A stretch of DNA of 64,000 bases, taken from the NCBI GenBank assembly GCA_039794405.1, contig JBDIVL010000005.1, positions 62,001-126,000 of the forward strand. Direction: 5' to 3'. The notes beneath the pieces were generated by a model. It was given only the letters and a program-made list of their open reading frames with translations, was not told where the DNA came from and ran no database searches. Below, in pieces: positions 17,048 to 25,920 of this stretch (position 1 is the stretch's first letter; each line of letters begins with the position of its first letter). The DNA comes from JBDIVL01 sp039794405 (GTDB taxonomy: Bacteria > Planctomycetota > Brocadiia > Brocadiales > Brocadiaceae). The position numbers were made by a program, and so were the translations under genes.

Positions 17048-17097
17048 ACCTTCAACAAATTTTAATAGTGTAGTAGCAAGGCGCGCCTTGCCACTAC
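17039..17097. repeat. Core repeat supplying a stop codon, plus palindrome cassette
   Basis: CTTTAATTAGACCTTCAACA is a diverged core whose TTAATTAG contains the TAG stop (17045-17047) of the TMTC-like gene. At 17070-17097 a near-perfect palindrome (GTAGTAGCAAGGCG / CGCCTTGCCACTAC, one mismatch) repeats the cassette seen at 12754. Confidence 0.75.
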
Positions 17098-17129
17098 ATC
17101 TGCAAAGAGAAATGGCTTAAAGAAAATTC

Positions 17130-18641
17130 TTAGTTTTTCCAGTATTGCTGATTCGGGCTGATTCGGAGTCCTTCAGGTACAAAATAACGTTCTGATAAAT
17201 CAAATAGCAACTGTACCAACAATGCTAACACCGCAGCAGGAACTGCGCCCTGCAAAATAAGCCCCATATCATCCAGCCTGATACCGGTAAGGATAGGTTG
17301 ACCATAACCACCCGCACCGATAAGTGCACCGAGCGTTGCAGTTCCTACATTAATAACCGCTGAGGTTTTGATTCCGGCGAGAATTGATCGGGAAGCTAAA
17401 GGCAATTCAACAAGCCAAAGGCGTGGTATAGAAGGTAGTCCGAGCGCTTGCGCTGACTCACAAATCTCTGAGGGAATATTATGGAGTCCAGTATATGTAT
17501 TCCGTACAATAGGTAACAAACTATAGAAAAAGAGGGCCAGAATCGCAGGGGGACCCCCAATACCAAGCAGGGGGATCATAAACACCAATAACGCCAATGA
17601 CGGAATTGTTTGAATAATTCCCACAATGCTAAGAATAATTTGGCCAATTTTTGGTTGTTTTGCGGCAAATACTCCAAGCGGAATTGATAAAATTATTGCT
17701 CCCGACAAGGAAATCACTACCAGGTAAAGGTGTTCCAGCGTCCGGAAAAGAAGACGTTTTGGCATTGTTTCTACATATACTACCGGACGGGTACCAAACT
17801 CTTTCAATAAAAAGTCAGCCGCTACTTTAATTTCCGGGACCTTGAGAATCTTCACTTGTGCATTCATCATAATCATTTCCGGCCCGGAAATGCGTCCTTC
17901 CAGTCGTGAGATTGCTCTTACGGCATCAGGCCATCGGTCGGCAAGATCCGCACGATAGAGGAAAACGGCATGGTAATCGGGAAAATAATGTAAATCGTCT
18001 TCCAGAACAAGGAGACCGTGGTGCTCTATTTCCGCATCCGTTGAGTACAAATCTGTTACGTGGATGGTACCACTTTCAATACCACGATATGCTATATCAT
18101 GTTCAAGGCCTTTCACGTCATGTTGTGGAAGGTTATAATAACTGCGGAGACCGGGCCAGCCGTCAGGACGGTTCATAAATTCATTTGTAAAACCGAATTT
18201 TAATTTGGGAAGGTTGCGGAGATCGGAGATTTTGGTAATACCAAGTCGCTGTGCCTCTTCAATTTTCATTCCCAGTGCATAGGTGTTGTTAAACCCCAGA
18301 GGTTTACTTACCCGAATTCCCAGTTCAAAAAGTGCTTCATCTTCTCCAACAAGCCCTCTTTCTACCAGAATTTCATGGGTTATTGTACCAGTATATTCAG
18401 GATATATATCAACGTTGCCATTCAATAATGCGCTCCAGAGTACCCGGGTACCACCAAGCTGCTTCCGGTGCATAATGGGTATCCCTTCCTGCTGCATCAG
18501 AAGTGTGATAATTTCTCCTAGAATTACATTTTCTGTAAAATTTTTTGTGCCAACCTTCACGGGCGAAGACGGTTGTTCTGCAGCAAACATGCCAGGCATA
18601 GCCAAAAATATCAACACAAAAAAAAGTCCAGATTTTTTCAA
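17130..18641 (-). CDS. Osmoprotectant-type ABC transporter, substrate-binding/permease fusion
   Basis: This 503-residue protein has a signal peptide (MKKSGLFFVLIFLAMPGMFA). Residues ~27-300 form an OpuAC/OsmF-type binding domain (VGTKNFTENVILGEI, NGNVDIYPEYTGT, EDDLHYFPDYHAV). Residues ~305-490 hold a permease domain with five or so helices and the coupling loop ESAQALGLPSIPRLWLVELP, ending GTATLGALIGAGGYGQPI. It would import quaternary amines such as glycine betaine or choline, or a related solute. In the fusions I know best (EgtU type) the permease comes first; here the binding domain is N-terminal. It overlaps the ATPase gene by four bases. The solute is not determined. Confidence 0.85.
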   Translation of the reverse strand: MKKSGLFFVLIFLAMPGMFAAEQPSSPVKVGTKNFTENVILGEIITLLMQQEGIPIMHRKQLGGTRVLWSALLNGNVDIYPEYTGTITHEILVERGLVGEDEALFELGIRVSKPLGFNNTYALGMKIEEAQRLGITKISDLRNLPKLKFGFTNEFMNRPDGWPGLRSYYNLPQHDVKGLEHDIAYRGIESGTIHVTDLYSTDAEIEHHGLLVLEDDLHYFPDYHAVFLYRADLADRWPDAVRAISRLEGRISGPEMIMMNAQVKILKVPEIKVAADFLLKEFGTRPVVYVETMPKRLLFRTLEHLYLVVISLSGAIILSIPLGVFAAKQPKIGQIILSIVGIIQTIPSLALLVFMIPLLGIGGPPAILALFFYSLLPIVRNTYTGLHNIPSEICESAQALGLPSIPRLWLVELPLASRSILAGIKTSAVINVGTATLGALIGAGGYGQPILTGIRLDDMGLILQGAVPAAVLALLVQLLFDLSERYFVPEGLRISPNQQYWKN

Positions 18642-19417
18642 GAATCTTTCCCCCTCAGTACTTCCAGTGGGCCGCGCTGCGCATTGATAAAACGTGTTAC
18701 AAATGGGTCGGCAGGTGCATCAACCAGTTCTTTTATCGTGCCTTGCTGGATAATTCTACCTGCATACACAAGCACAATCAAATCACAAAGGAAACCCGCC
18801 TCTCCAATATCATGCGTAACGAGCACCACACTTTTCCCTAATTTGTGGAATATCTGCTTTAAATCATTCTGAAGATCAGAGCGGATAATCGGATCGAGCG
18901 CACCTAAAGGTTCATCCAATAACAGTACATCAGGCTCTAACATCAAAGCCCGCATCAACGCCACTCTTTGCTGCTGACCAACAGAGAGCTGCACAGGAAA
19001 ACGCGATAAACCATCTTTTGGAAATTGTGTCAGTTCAACGAGTTCTTGTAAACGCCCTTCTATACTCGATTTTTCCCATCCCAGATAATTTGCCATCAAT
19101 ATCACATTTTCACGGGCTGTTAAATGAGGAAAAAGTCCACTCCTCTGAATAACATAACCCATGTGTCTGCGCAGATTGAATGCATTTGCAGGTGTGACTT
19201 CTATCTTTTGGAAAAAGACACTGCCGGTATCCGGCCTTATCAACCCGGTCATTAGCCGCAAGATAGTAGATTTCCCGGAGCCGCTGGGTCCGATAATTAC
19301 TGTAGTCCGTTTTGATGGAATTACCAGGTCTATAGAATGCAAGGCTTGTGTTGAATTATAAACCTTTGAAACACACTTGAGTTCAAAAATAGTATCTAAT
19401 GATTGTGCACGATTCAC
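18638..19417 (-). CDS. ABC transporter ATP-binding subunit (OpuCA/ProV family)
   Basis: Walker A GPSGSGKST, the signature LSVGQQQRVALMRAL, Walker B DVLLLDEPLGALD and the switch TVVLVTHDIGEA identify an importer ATPase. It ends without the C-terminal CBS pair that many OpuCA/ProV proteins carry. I chose GTG at 19417, which follows GCGAGG with 9 bases of spacing and puts the start close to the first strand (IFELKCVSKVYNS). An ATG at 19492 would add 25 residues but has no ribosome binding site. The four-base overlap with the permease fusion gene marks a two-gene operon. It energises uptake by that fusion. Confidence 0.85.
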   Translation of the reverse strand: MNRAQSLDTIFELKCVSKVYNSTQALHSIDLVIPSKRTTVIIGPSGSGKSTILRLMTGLIRPDTGSVFFQKIEVTPANAFNLRRHMGYVIQRSGLFPHLTARENVILMANYLGWEKSSIEGRLQELVELTQFPKDGLSRFPVQLSVGQQQRVALMRALMLEPDVLLLDEPLGALDPIIRSDLQNDLKQIFHKLGKSVVLVTHDIGEAGFLCDLIVLVYAGRIIQQGTIKELVDAPADPFVTRFINAQRGPLEVLRGKDS

Positions 19418-19511
19418 AAAGCGTAACCTCGCTTTAGTAGTCTTCCGGAGTGGTGTAGCCACAATCAAACGAAAAGTTGTAGCTTTCAGCATATAACAAA
19501 TGGCTGACCGT

Positions 19512-19721
19512 TAAGTACCTGAACATAAATTTTGTACTTTTTCAGGAGTATTGTCAGGGTTGGTTCAATCGTCCACGATTAAACCGAAATGTTTTTGGCA
19601 CGTTTGCCTGTGCCTGGCACCAATCAAAAGCCGTACATTAATTCCAAACATATGGTTCAATCTACAAAATTGAACCGACCCTGGAAAAATAAAGATACAA
19701 ATATTTATGTCCGGGTACTTA
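19512..19721. repeat. 210-bp MITE-like element with ~35-bp terminal inverted repeats (family B)
   Basis: The left end TAAGTACCTGAACATAAATT and onward to TTTTTCAGG (19512-19545) is the imperfect reverse complement of CCTGGAAAAATAAAGATACA through TTTATGTCCGGGTACTTA (19680-19721). Inside are GGTTCAATC..GATTAAACC (19562-19585) and GGTTCAATC..TTGAACC (19653-19676) hairpins around a GGCACGTTTGCCTGTGCC stem. It encodes nothing. A right-end copy lies at 54837-54872; internal parts recur at 12449, 22763 and 48886. Confidence 0.75.
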
Positions 19722-19823
19722 GGTATAGAATAATACAACTATCATGGAACTTTCAACCTTAATCCCTATTTCTCTGTTTTAACGTTCGTGATAAACGTTA
19801 TCGGGCATCCGTAGGTTTTTTTG

Positions 19824-19853
19824 TTGACACAAGACTTAAAAAGGCTGTATATT
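19824..19853 (+). promoter_or_regulatory. Putative sigma-70-type promoter for the YihY-like gene
   Basis: TTGACA (19824-19829) and TATATT (19848-19853) are separated by 18 bases, about 95 bases upstream of the ATG at 19948. This is a match to the housekeeping consensus by eye; transcription was not tested. Confidence 0.5.
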
Positions 19854-19947
19854 CGCGTAAAGACGGACAAAATATAAACATTTTCCGACACTTTCCAAAA
19901 CGGTATTTAAAACCCATTTCTTACGTTTTCCAGAACTAAGCCAAACA

Positions 19948-21714
19948 ATGATCTTCACAAATCCATTTCTATTTTATGAAAAGACAAAAAAAGCCTTTAT
20001 TGATTTTTGTGCCGAAGACCGTGAATCTTCTCCTTTAAAACGTCTTCTCGGCAAATCCATAAAGGCTTTTTACTTTTCTCTAAAAGGATACTATGAAGAT
20101 CAGTACTATTTAAAGGCCTCAGCCCTAACCTTCGTTTCCCTCATTTCACTTATACCCCTTCTGGCTTTTATTTTATCTATATCAAAAGGGCTTGGTGCGG
20201 AAAAGGCACTTGATCAGAAAATCAATGATTATATTGTTAAATTACCAGGTGGAGAATTGACCTCTTCCATTATCAACTTTAAAATAATACTTTTGGAACA
20301 AGTTGAAAGATTGGATTTCTCAGATAAGGACTCTAAGGGAGAACTGTTAAAAACCATTGAGACATTAGAAACATTCATAATCTCTCAGAGTAAAGAAGAG
20401 GAGAAAGAATCTCTCCTCAGACCTCAAATGCAAGATACCAATACCCGCCCCGAACCGGATTTATTTCATGACGATATCACTGATCAAGATAGCGTAAAAA
20501 CAAGTATAAAAAATTATGAAAATGAACTTTCTAAAATTGTCCAATCAATAAATTTTGATGAAAGAAATGCAGAAAAGAATCTGAAAGAGCAGATTAAAAT
20601 TACCAACCCTTACATTCCTTTAAATAGCAGTTTGAACGCTTACCGATATAAGGAACAGATCGTACATTTTGTCGAGAAGACCAGTTTTGGATACATCGGT
20701 GCAATTGGACTTCTAGCCTTACTCTATACAGTAATCCGGGTATTAGGAATAGTCGAAATGTCATTTAACGAAATTTGGAAAATCAAGGTACCTCGCTCAT
20801 TCTGGAGAAAGTTTAGCGATTATACCAGTATGCTTATTATCCTTCCTATCCTTCTTCTTACATCAACGACAATTACAGCCGCTCTGACGAATGAAAAACT
20901 GGTTGCATTCTTAAACAAGATCTGGGTCGGTAAGGCTTATCTGTTCGTCCTCGGATGGTTCCTTCCCGTTGCAGCAATCTGGATTGCTTTCATCACCGCT
21001 TATACGCTTATTCCCAATACCAGGGTTAAATTCATTCCTGCTGTAATTGGGGGAATAACGGGAGGGACGATTTTTTATATTCTCCAAATCTTCTATTTTA
21101 AGAGTCAATTTGGCCTTGCCAGATATAATGTAATTTATGGGGCGTTTGCAGCAATTCCCTTTTTTCTCCTCTGGTTACAGATAAGCTGGATAATCGTTCT
21201 CTTTGGTGCAGAACTTTCATTTGTTGTTCAAAACACTGCTGGTATCAGGCTGGAAGGACGCAGGATAAGCTATGCAACCCGGGAATTATTAGGCCTTATT
21301 ATTATGGAAAGGATTACCTCCCAGTTTTTAGATGGAAAGGGGGAACGGTGGTCTACTGAGCGTTTGTCAGAAACACTCAATATTCCAACCGGGGTAGTGC
21401 TGGATATTATTCGTGAATTCTCGGAATCTTCCCTGATTTTGGGAATCACAACGAAACAAAAAACCTATTATATACCGGGTCGGGATCCGGACTCTATTTC
21501 TGTAACTGAAATCTTACATGTTATGAGAAATTATGGAGAAAATTTTAAACCTGTCCAAATGACGATCCATGATCAAAAAATGGAAAAGCTCATTGATGAA
21601 ATACAGAACGCTGTTAAAAATTGTACACAGTTTACCATAAAAGACATTATCCAGAGATTTAGTGATGCTAAAAAACTCCACCATCTTCCTCAAACCGATG
21701 TCCGTATATTATGA
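19948..21714 (+). CDS. YihY/BrkB family membrane protein with inserted acidic region and winged-helix tail
   Basis: The family core is visible as YYLKASALTFVSLISLIPLLAF near residue 52, then VLGIVEMSFNEIWKIKVPRSF near 265 and several helices to ~430 (FIPAVIGGITGGTIFYILQ, YGAFAAIPFFLLWLQISWI). Between the first two helices residues ~90-230 form a charged, helical insert that most YihY proteins lack. After 430 a winged-helix-like region follows (RWSTERLSETLNIPTGVVLDI, GITTKQKTYYIP). At 588 residues it is well above the usual ~280-420. The family was once misnamed RNase BN and its function is not settled. A promoter-like pair lies at 19824. Confidence 0.8.
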   Translation: MIFTNPFLFYEKTKKAFIDFCAEDRESSPLKRLLGKSIKAFYFSLKGYYEDQYYLKASALTFVSLISLIPLLAFILSISKGLGAEKALDQKINDYIVKLPGGELTSSIINFKIILLEQVERLDFSDKDSKGELLKTIETLETFIISQSKEEEKESLLRPQMQDTNTRPEPDLFHDDITDQDSVKTSIKNYENELSKIVQSINFDERNAEKNLKEQIKITNPYIPLNSSLNAYRYKEQIVHFVEKTSFGYIGAIGLLALLYTVIRVLGIVEMSFNEIWKIKVPRSFWRKFSDYTSMLIILPILLLTSTTITAALTNEKLVAFLNKIWVGKAYLFVLGWFLPVAAIWIAFITAYTLIPNTRVKFIPAVIGGITGGTIFYILQIFYFKSQFGLARYNVIYGAFAAIPFFLLWLQISWIIVLFGAELSFVVQNTAGIRLEGRRISYATRELLGLIIMERITSQFLDGKGERWSTERLSETLNIPTGVVLDIIREFSESSLILGITTKQKTYYIPGRDPDSISVTEILHVMRNYGENFKPVQMTIHDQKMEKLIDEIQNAVKNCTQFTIKDIIQRFSDAKKLHHLPQTDVRIL

Positions 21715-21853
21715 ATAAAGACTGTAACAGGAAATGAAAATTCCTCTACGATTAAGATAAAATACTTGTGTATTTCAGATAAAAAAAGTATGCTTTTATT
21801 TATATTAAAGTATAGGTTACGGTATCCTTAAAAAATAGAAAGGAGTTGTAAGC
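21715..21853. other. Short intergenic region with a core repeat fragment
   Basis: GAAAATTCCTCTACGATTAA at 21734 is the first half of the core repeat. AT-rich text before 21854 could hold a promoter; the gene is preceded by AAAGGAG. Confidence 0.4.
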
Positions 21854-22591
21854 ATGAAAAGGTTCTCGGTGTTTTTTGCTGTGAATTTATCGTTGATGAC
21901 ATTGTTTTCTGTGCATAGTGTATATGCTTATACAATGAAGCCTGTTGAACCTCAGCAGAAAGCAGGTACGAAATCTCAAGAAGAGACACTTTCCGGTAAA
22001 ATTGTAGAGACAATGAATAGTGGGGGTTACACATATATGCTCCTTGAAAATGAAGGCCAAAAAACGTGGGTAGCCGTGCGGGAAATGAAGGTAAATGTTG
22101 GACAAGATATCGATCTACAACCAGGACACCAAATGATAGACTTTACCAGCAAAACCCTTAACCGAACATTCGATAAGATTATTTTTTCTCCCGGTCCTAC
22201 AACTGACCATATCCATGAGGCAGCAGGCGTTGGAAGTAAAGGTACAAAGGTCGCTCCTCCAGAAAAAATACAAGTAGAAAAAGCCTCTGGCCCCAACACC
22301 TACACAGTAGCTGAGCTTTATGGGAAAAGCAGCGCACTCGACCAGAAAAACGTTACTGTGAGAGGTAAGGTTGTTAAAGTCTCCCCTGGTATCCTCTCAA
22401 AAAACTGGATACATATTCAGGATGGTAGCGGGAATCCTGATACCGGCAATCATGATATTGTAGCCACAACCCAGGACCTTCCCTCTGTAGGTGACACGGT
22501 AACAGTAGATGGAACCTTATGTAAAGACAAAGATTTTGGGAGTGGTTACAAGTACGATGTTATTATTGAGCAGGCGAGTATTAGGAAATAA
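21854..22591 (+). CDS. Exported protein with two OB-fold-like domains (NrfJ-like)
   Basis: A 245-residue protein with a classical signal peptide cleaved after about residue 25 (VHSVYA). Residues ~45-115 (LSGKIVETMNSGGYTYMLLE, KTWVAV) and ~150-245 (VTVRGKVVKVSPGIL, NWIHIQDGSG, DTVTVDGTL) both look like OB-folds of the type found in NrfJ and related periplasmic proteins. The second ends with a strand rich in D and K. The ATG at 21854 follows AAAGGAG at good distance. The location is periplasm or paryphoplasm; a role in metal or redox protein maturation has been suggested for relatives but cannot be concluded here. Confidence 0.7.
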   Translation: MKRFSVFFAVNLSLMTLFSVHSVYAYTMKPVEPQQKAGTKSQEETLSGKIVETMNSGGYTYMLLENEGQKTWVAVREMKVNVGQDIDLQPGHQMIDFTSKTLNRTFDKIIFSPGPTTDHIHEAAGVGSKGTKVAPPEKIQVEKASGPNTYTVAELYGKSSALDQKNVTVRGKVVKVSPGILSKNWIHIQDGSGNPDTGNHDIVATTQDLPSVGDTVTVDGTLCKDKDFGSGYKYDVIIEQASIRK

Positions 22592-22890
22592 TATAACTAT
22601 TCAGGCTACCGCAGAAGACTCTAGAGATCGTTACGGTTGTGCAAAATGGAAATGGTAAAACAAATAAGTGGCAAGGTATATCTGACGTATAGGAATTCCA
22701 AATCGGCCAAGTGCCATGTAGGGGCGTATAGCAAATGCGTCCCTACATCGGTGAAAGATAAACGTATGGTTCAATCTGCAAGATAGAACCAACCTTATTT
22801 AGCGGATTAGTTGTACCACTAACACAGTACCAAATCCCTTGCAAACTTCTACAATATTATTCTTTGATGCCAAGGTACTTCCTTAGAAGA
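22592..22890. other. Repeat-bearing convergent intergenic region
   Basis: Contains an inverted fragment of the core repeat near 22683 (GACGTATAGGAATTCCAAAT), a palindrome at 22716-22748 with arms ATGTAGGGGCGTAT / ATGCGTCCCTACAT (two mismatches), and a family B half hairpin GGTTCAATCTGCAAGATAGA at 22763. Genes on both sides converge here. Confidence 0.6.
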
Positions 22891-24639
22891 TTAATTTTTT
22901 TCTGCAATCTTACCGTTTAGGACCCTGAGGAATTTCTCCATATCCACGTTGTGCATCTTCGTTGCCATCTCTATACTAGCAACACGCCCCATAGTATTCC
23001 GCATAACCGGATTGGCCATTTGAGCAAAACCAAAATCAAGGAATATCTGAAGTGTTTCCGGGTACTGGTCTACGACATCAAAGACTTTTGTGTCTTTTGT
23101 AATTACGGTTAATTTTTTCGGTTTCAGTACAGATGGCTTAACTTCCTGAGCCGTATTAAAGGTCTTCCACAAATTATATCCAAAAAGGCCAAGTGCTGCT
23201 AATTCAAACCAACCCGATGTTCCAGCTGCTGCATAAAATACTAAGCTCCCATCCGTTACACCTACCAATATCTGAGAGAATACCCGGATAAAACAACCTA
23301 CATTTAAAAGGATAAAAGTAATATTTGACAATCTTAAACTATACATGTTAATCCCTTTAAAGGTCGGAACCATCTTGGATGCATAACCAATGATCATCAT
23401 CGTGATAAATCCTACGGTAAGGGCATGATTTAAAGAACCATGAAATAACCTTTGCATCTGTGTACCATGACCTAAAAAAGGAATTATAAGCAGGATGATC
23501 GTGCTTACGATAAGCCAAATATATGCAGTGCGAATAGTCTTAGCATAACTTCTGTCCATTATCACATCGTGAAGTTCTTTTGTAGATCTCTCGAATACAC
23601 GTAAACCATAAACGAAAGCAAAAATAGCAATAGCCATAGGGAATACAATAAATTGTGAAGACCAAAGTGCTATGACATTTTTCCCTGCAAATATATGACT
23701 AACAAAATAAATCGGAATAGATAGATTTAAAACCCAAAATGTCAAATCGACAGCATTTTCTCTGACAGGCTTGATATCGAGAAAGGCATATACCGTCCTT
23801 ATATTTACCGCAAAGAGGAACATAAATACAAAACCAAACAGGTAGAGATGTACATATGGACTGAAAATGGTTCTTGGTATCTCATAGAGAGAATACTTAT
23901 AGAGATAGAACACCATTCCCAAATCAATAAATCCTGCGATGATAAACCAAAAGATACCTGCTTTAAAGAACTTATCAAAAATACCAATCTTTTCCTTACT
24001 AGAGAAGACCGTTTGCAGGATAATAACTGAAAAGAGGAGAATTGAAATAACTTCCAGAACCGCAGATATCGGGAGTAATAATCTAATGGCATGAAAAGGT
24101 ATTGGTTGAACGATTGCCCTTAATAATATACTGGTAAGGATGAGGGCAAAGCAAACATTTGTTAAACTCCTGCACTTGAGTTCAGTGTTCTTTACCCTTG
24201 GCATAATATATAGGGAAAAACCTACAATAAAAAGCCCAACCCACCCATAAAGCTGCGCATGGCCATGTGCTTGAATAAGCGCATAATAAATGGAATCAAA
24301 ACTCAACGTAACAGCAATGTAACTTAAGATAATTGCACCAAAAGTAACACCTGCAGTAAGGGTTAAAATAATAGCCGTTTTAGCAAATTTCTCATAAATT
24401 TTGTCTTCTTCAAGCGTTGGTATTTCAATATGTTCACCACCACCCTTTTCTATTGCTTCATTAAGCTCTTTAACGAGGGTATCGTAATCAACCTCATGTG
24501 CTTTAGCAAAGAAGGCAATCGGTTCATTGGGACCACGTACCCCTCCTGCAATAACTAAATTGTATTTCTTAAATACAGAAAGTGTTTCCGGGTGAGATTC
24601 GATAAGTTCTTTAATTATTGTATTTCTATTTATTTCCAT
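22891..24639 (-). CDS. NnrS-family membrane protein flanked by two DUF1858 domains
   Basis: The N-terminus (TIIKELIESHPETLSVFKKY) is a DUF1858 domain and the C-terminus (KVFDVVDQYPETLQIFLDFG) is a second one. The middle ~450 residues hold about twelve helices of the NnrS type, with HGHAQLYGWVGLFIVGFSLY, MPRV, and HGSLNHALTVGFITMMIIGY followed by ASKMVPTF. NnrS proteins are haem- and copper-containing and linked to nitric oxide metabolism, which fits an anammox cell where NO is an intermediate. I chose ATG at 24639, where the DUF1858 sequence begins; a TTG at 24675 would add 12 residues. No clear ribosome binding site supports either. Confidence 0.75.
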   Translation of the reverse strand: MEINRNTIIKELIESHPETLSVFKKYNLVIAGGVRGPNEPIAFFAKAHEVDYDTLVKELNEAIEKGGGEHIEIPTLEEDKIYEKFAKTAIILTLTAGVTFGAIILSYIAVTLSFDSIYYALIQAHGHAQLYGWVGLFIVGFSLYIMPRVKNTELKCRSLTNVCFALILTSILLRAIVQPIPFHAIRLLLPISAVLEVISILLFSVIILQTVFSSKEKIGIFDKFFKAGIFWFIIAGFIDLGMVFYLYKYSLYEIPRTIFSPYVHLYLFGFVFMFLFAVNIRTVYAFLDIKPVRENAVDLTFWVLNLSIPIYFVSHIFAGKNVIALWSSQFIVFPMAIAIFAFVYGLRVFERSTKELHDVIMDRSYAKTIRTAYIWLIVSTIILLIIPFLGHGTQMQRLFHGSLNHALTVGFITMMIIGYASKMVPTFKGINMYSLRLSNITFILLNVGCFIRVFSQILVGVTDGSLVFYAAAGTSGWFELAALGLFGYNLWKTFNTAQEVKPSVLKPKKLTVITKDTKVFDVVDQYPETLQIFLDFGFAQMANPVMRNTMGRVASIEMATKMHNVDMEKFLRVLNGKIAEKN

Positions 24640-25282
24640 GAGAATAAATAAATCAAATTTTCTGAAACCTTTCAAGAAAATAAAAAATTTAAATATGCTT
24701 AATGATGTTTTTAAAAACCAACTTCAAAGAATTCAATCCTTAATATTATTAACTTATATAAGATTATGAAGTTAATCAAATATGCAATTCTACTATTTTC
24801 TAACGATTAAATGATAGGGAAAAATTTCTCGAAATGGGTTAAAAAAGAAAACTGCCAATATGGCAGTATTTACTATTTATATGCATAAGGTATTCATTAA
24901 TTCTAAGTATTGTAATACTAACAATATATAGAATGTATTTAAATATAATTTGTTATGGCACCACACTTGCTGTATTACTCATACAGATTTTAAACAAAGA
25001 ACATTCACACTGGAAAATCAAGAATCTAAATAATGAGAATTTTTGTCTAGAATCTCTCAAATATTATATCATAATTTTCTTAATTGCTTTAGCCTTATTT
25101 ATATAGATAATTTATAACTTCAGAAAACACTCGCTATTACAATCAATTTAGTTGTAAGTTTTTCAAGCTATTAAGTTGGTACAATAATTGAGACATGAAT
25201 TAATAAACTTACAAACAGATCAAATTAGGATAATATACTTATTTTAACATCAATTTAACACTTTTTATAAGGAGGGTTATTT
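24640..25282. other. AT-rich divergent regulatory region
   Basis: About 640 very AT-rich bases between the NnrS-like gene and hsp20. A perfect 7-bp palindrome ACTGCCA-ATA-TGGCAGT lies at 24851-24867 and could be an operator. TACAAT at 25181 is a possible -10 for hsp20, with a weak TTTTTC about 16 bases upstream. No CIRCE element (TTAGCACTC-N9-GAGTGCTAA) was found. Confidence 0.45.
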
Positions 25283-25735
25283 ATGGCCAGAGAACTAGCC
25301 AAATGGTCGCTTTTACCAACTGTTTCATCTTTACAAAATGAAGTGAACAGGGTGTTAGAACGATTTTTTGATGGCGGGATATTAGATTCCCGGACAGAGC
25401 TCGGTTTATGGTTACCGCCGGTTGATTTGGCAGAGACTACTGATCAGGTTGTTGTAAAAACAGAAGTTCCTGGAGTTGATCCGAAAGAAATTAATATATC
25501 GATCCAGGACAATACCCTTTTAATTAAGGGTGAAAAGAAAGAAGAAAAAGAAGAAAAGGGGAAGAACTACTATCGTATGGAAAGACGTTATGGAAATTTC
25601 TCCCGTTCGATAGCCCTTCCTGCCTCAGTAGATACGAACAAGGTATCAGCGGAATGCAAGAACGGTGTACTTGAAATCACTTTGCAGAAGAAAGAAGAAG
25701 TTAAACCCAAGCAGATTTCTGTAAAGGTTAGTTAA
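25283..25735 (+). CDS. Small heat shock protein Hsp20, copy 1
   Basis: A 150-residue alpha-crystallin domain protein. Residues ~42-140 carry PPVDLAETTDQVVVKTEVPG, DNTLLIKGEKKEEKEEK, YRMERRYGNFSRSIALP and CKNGVLEITLQKK, with a short C-terminal tail KQISVKVS holding an I-x-V type anchor. It is an ATP-independent holdase. The ATG follows GGAGGG with suitable spacing. From about base 25449 to the stop it is almost identical in DNA to the next gene, while the N-terminal third differs. Confidence 0.95.
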   Translation: MARELAKWSLLPTVSSLQNEVNRVLERFFDGGILDSRTELGLWLPPVDLAETTDQVVVKTEVPGVDPKEINISIQDNTLLIKGEKKEEKEEKGKNYYRMERRYGNFSRSIALPASVDTNKVSAECKNGVLEITLQKKEEVKPKQISVKVS

Positions 25736-25920
25736 GCAAATCCTGGCGAGGAGAAGCTTCAAACCAATGAGAAGCACCGATGCATGCTACAGGATATCAT
25801 GTATCATACATTGTGCATTGAAAACTTGGCATATTTGTGATGATAAATCGGATATAAAGTATTCGTGAAAAATCGATATACGTTTTAATGTCTTTCAATT
25901 TTTTTATGGAGGATTATTTT

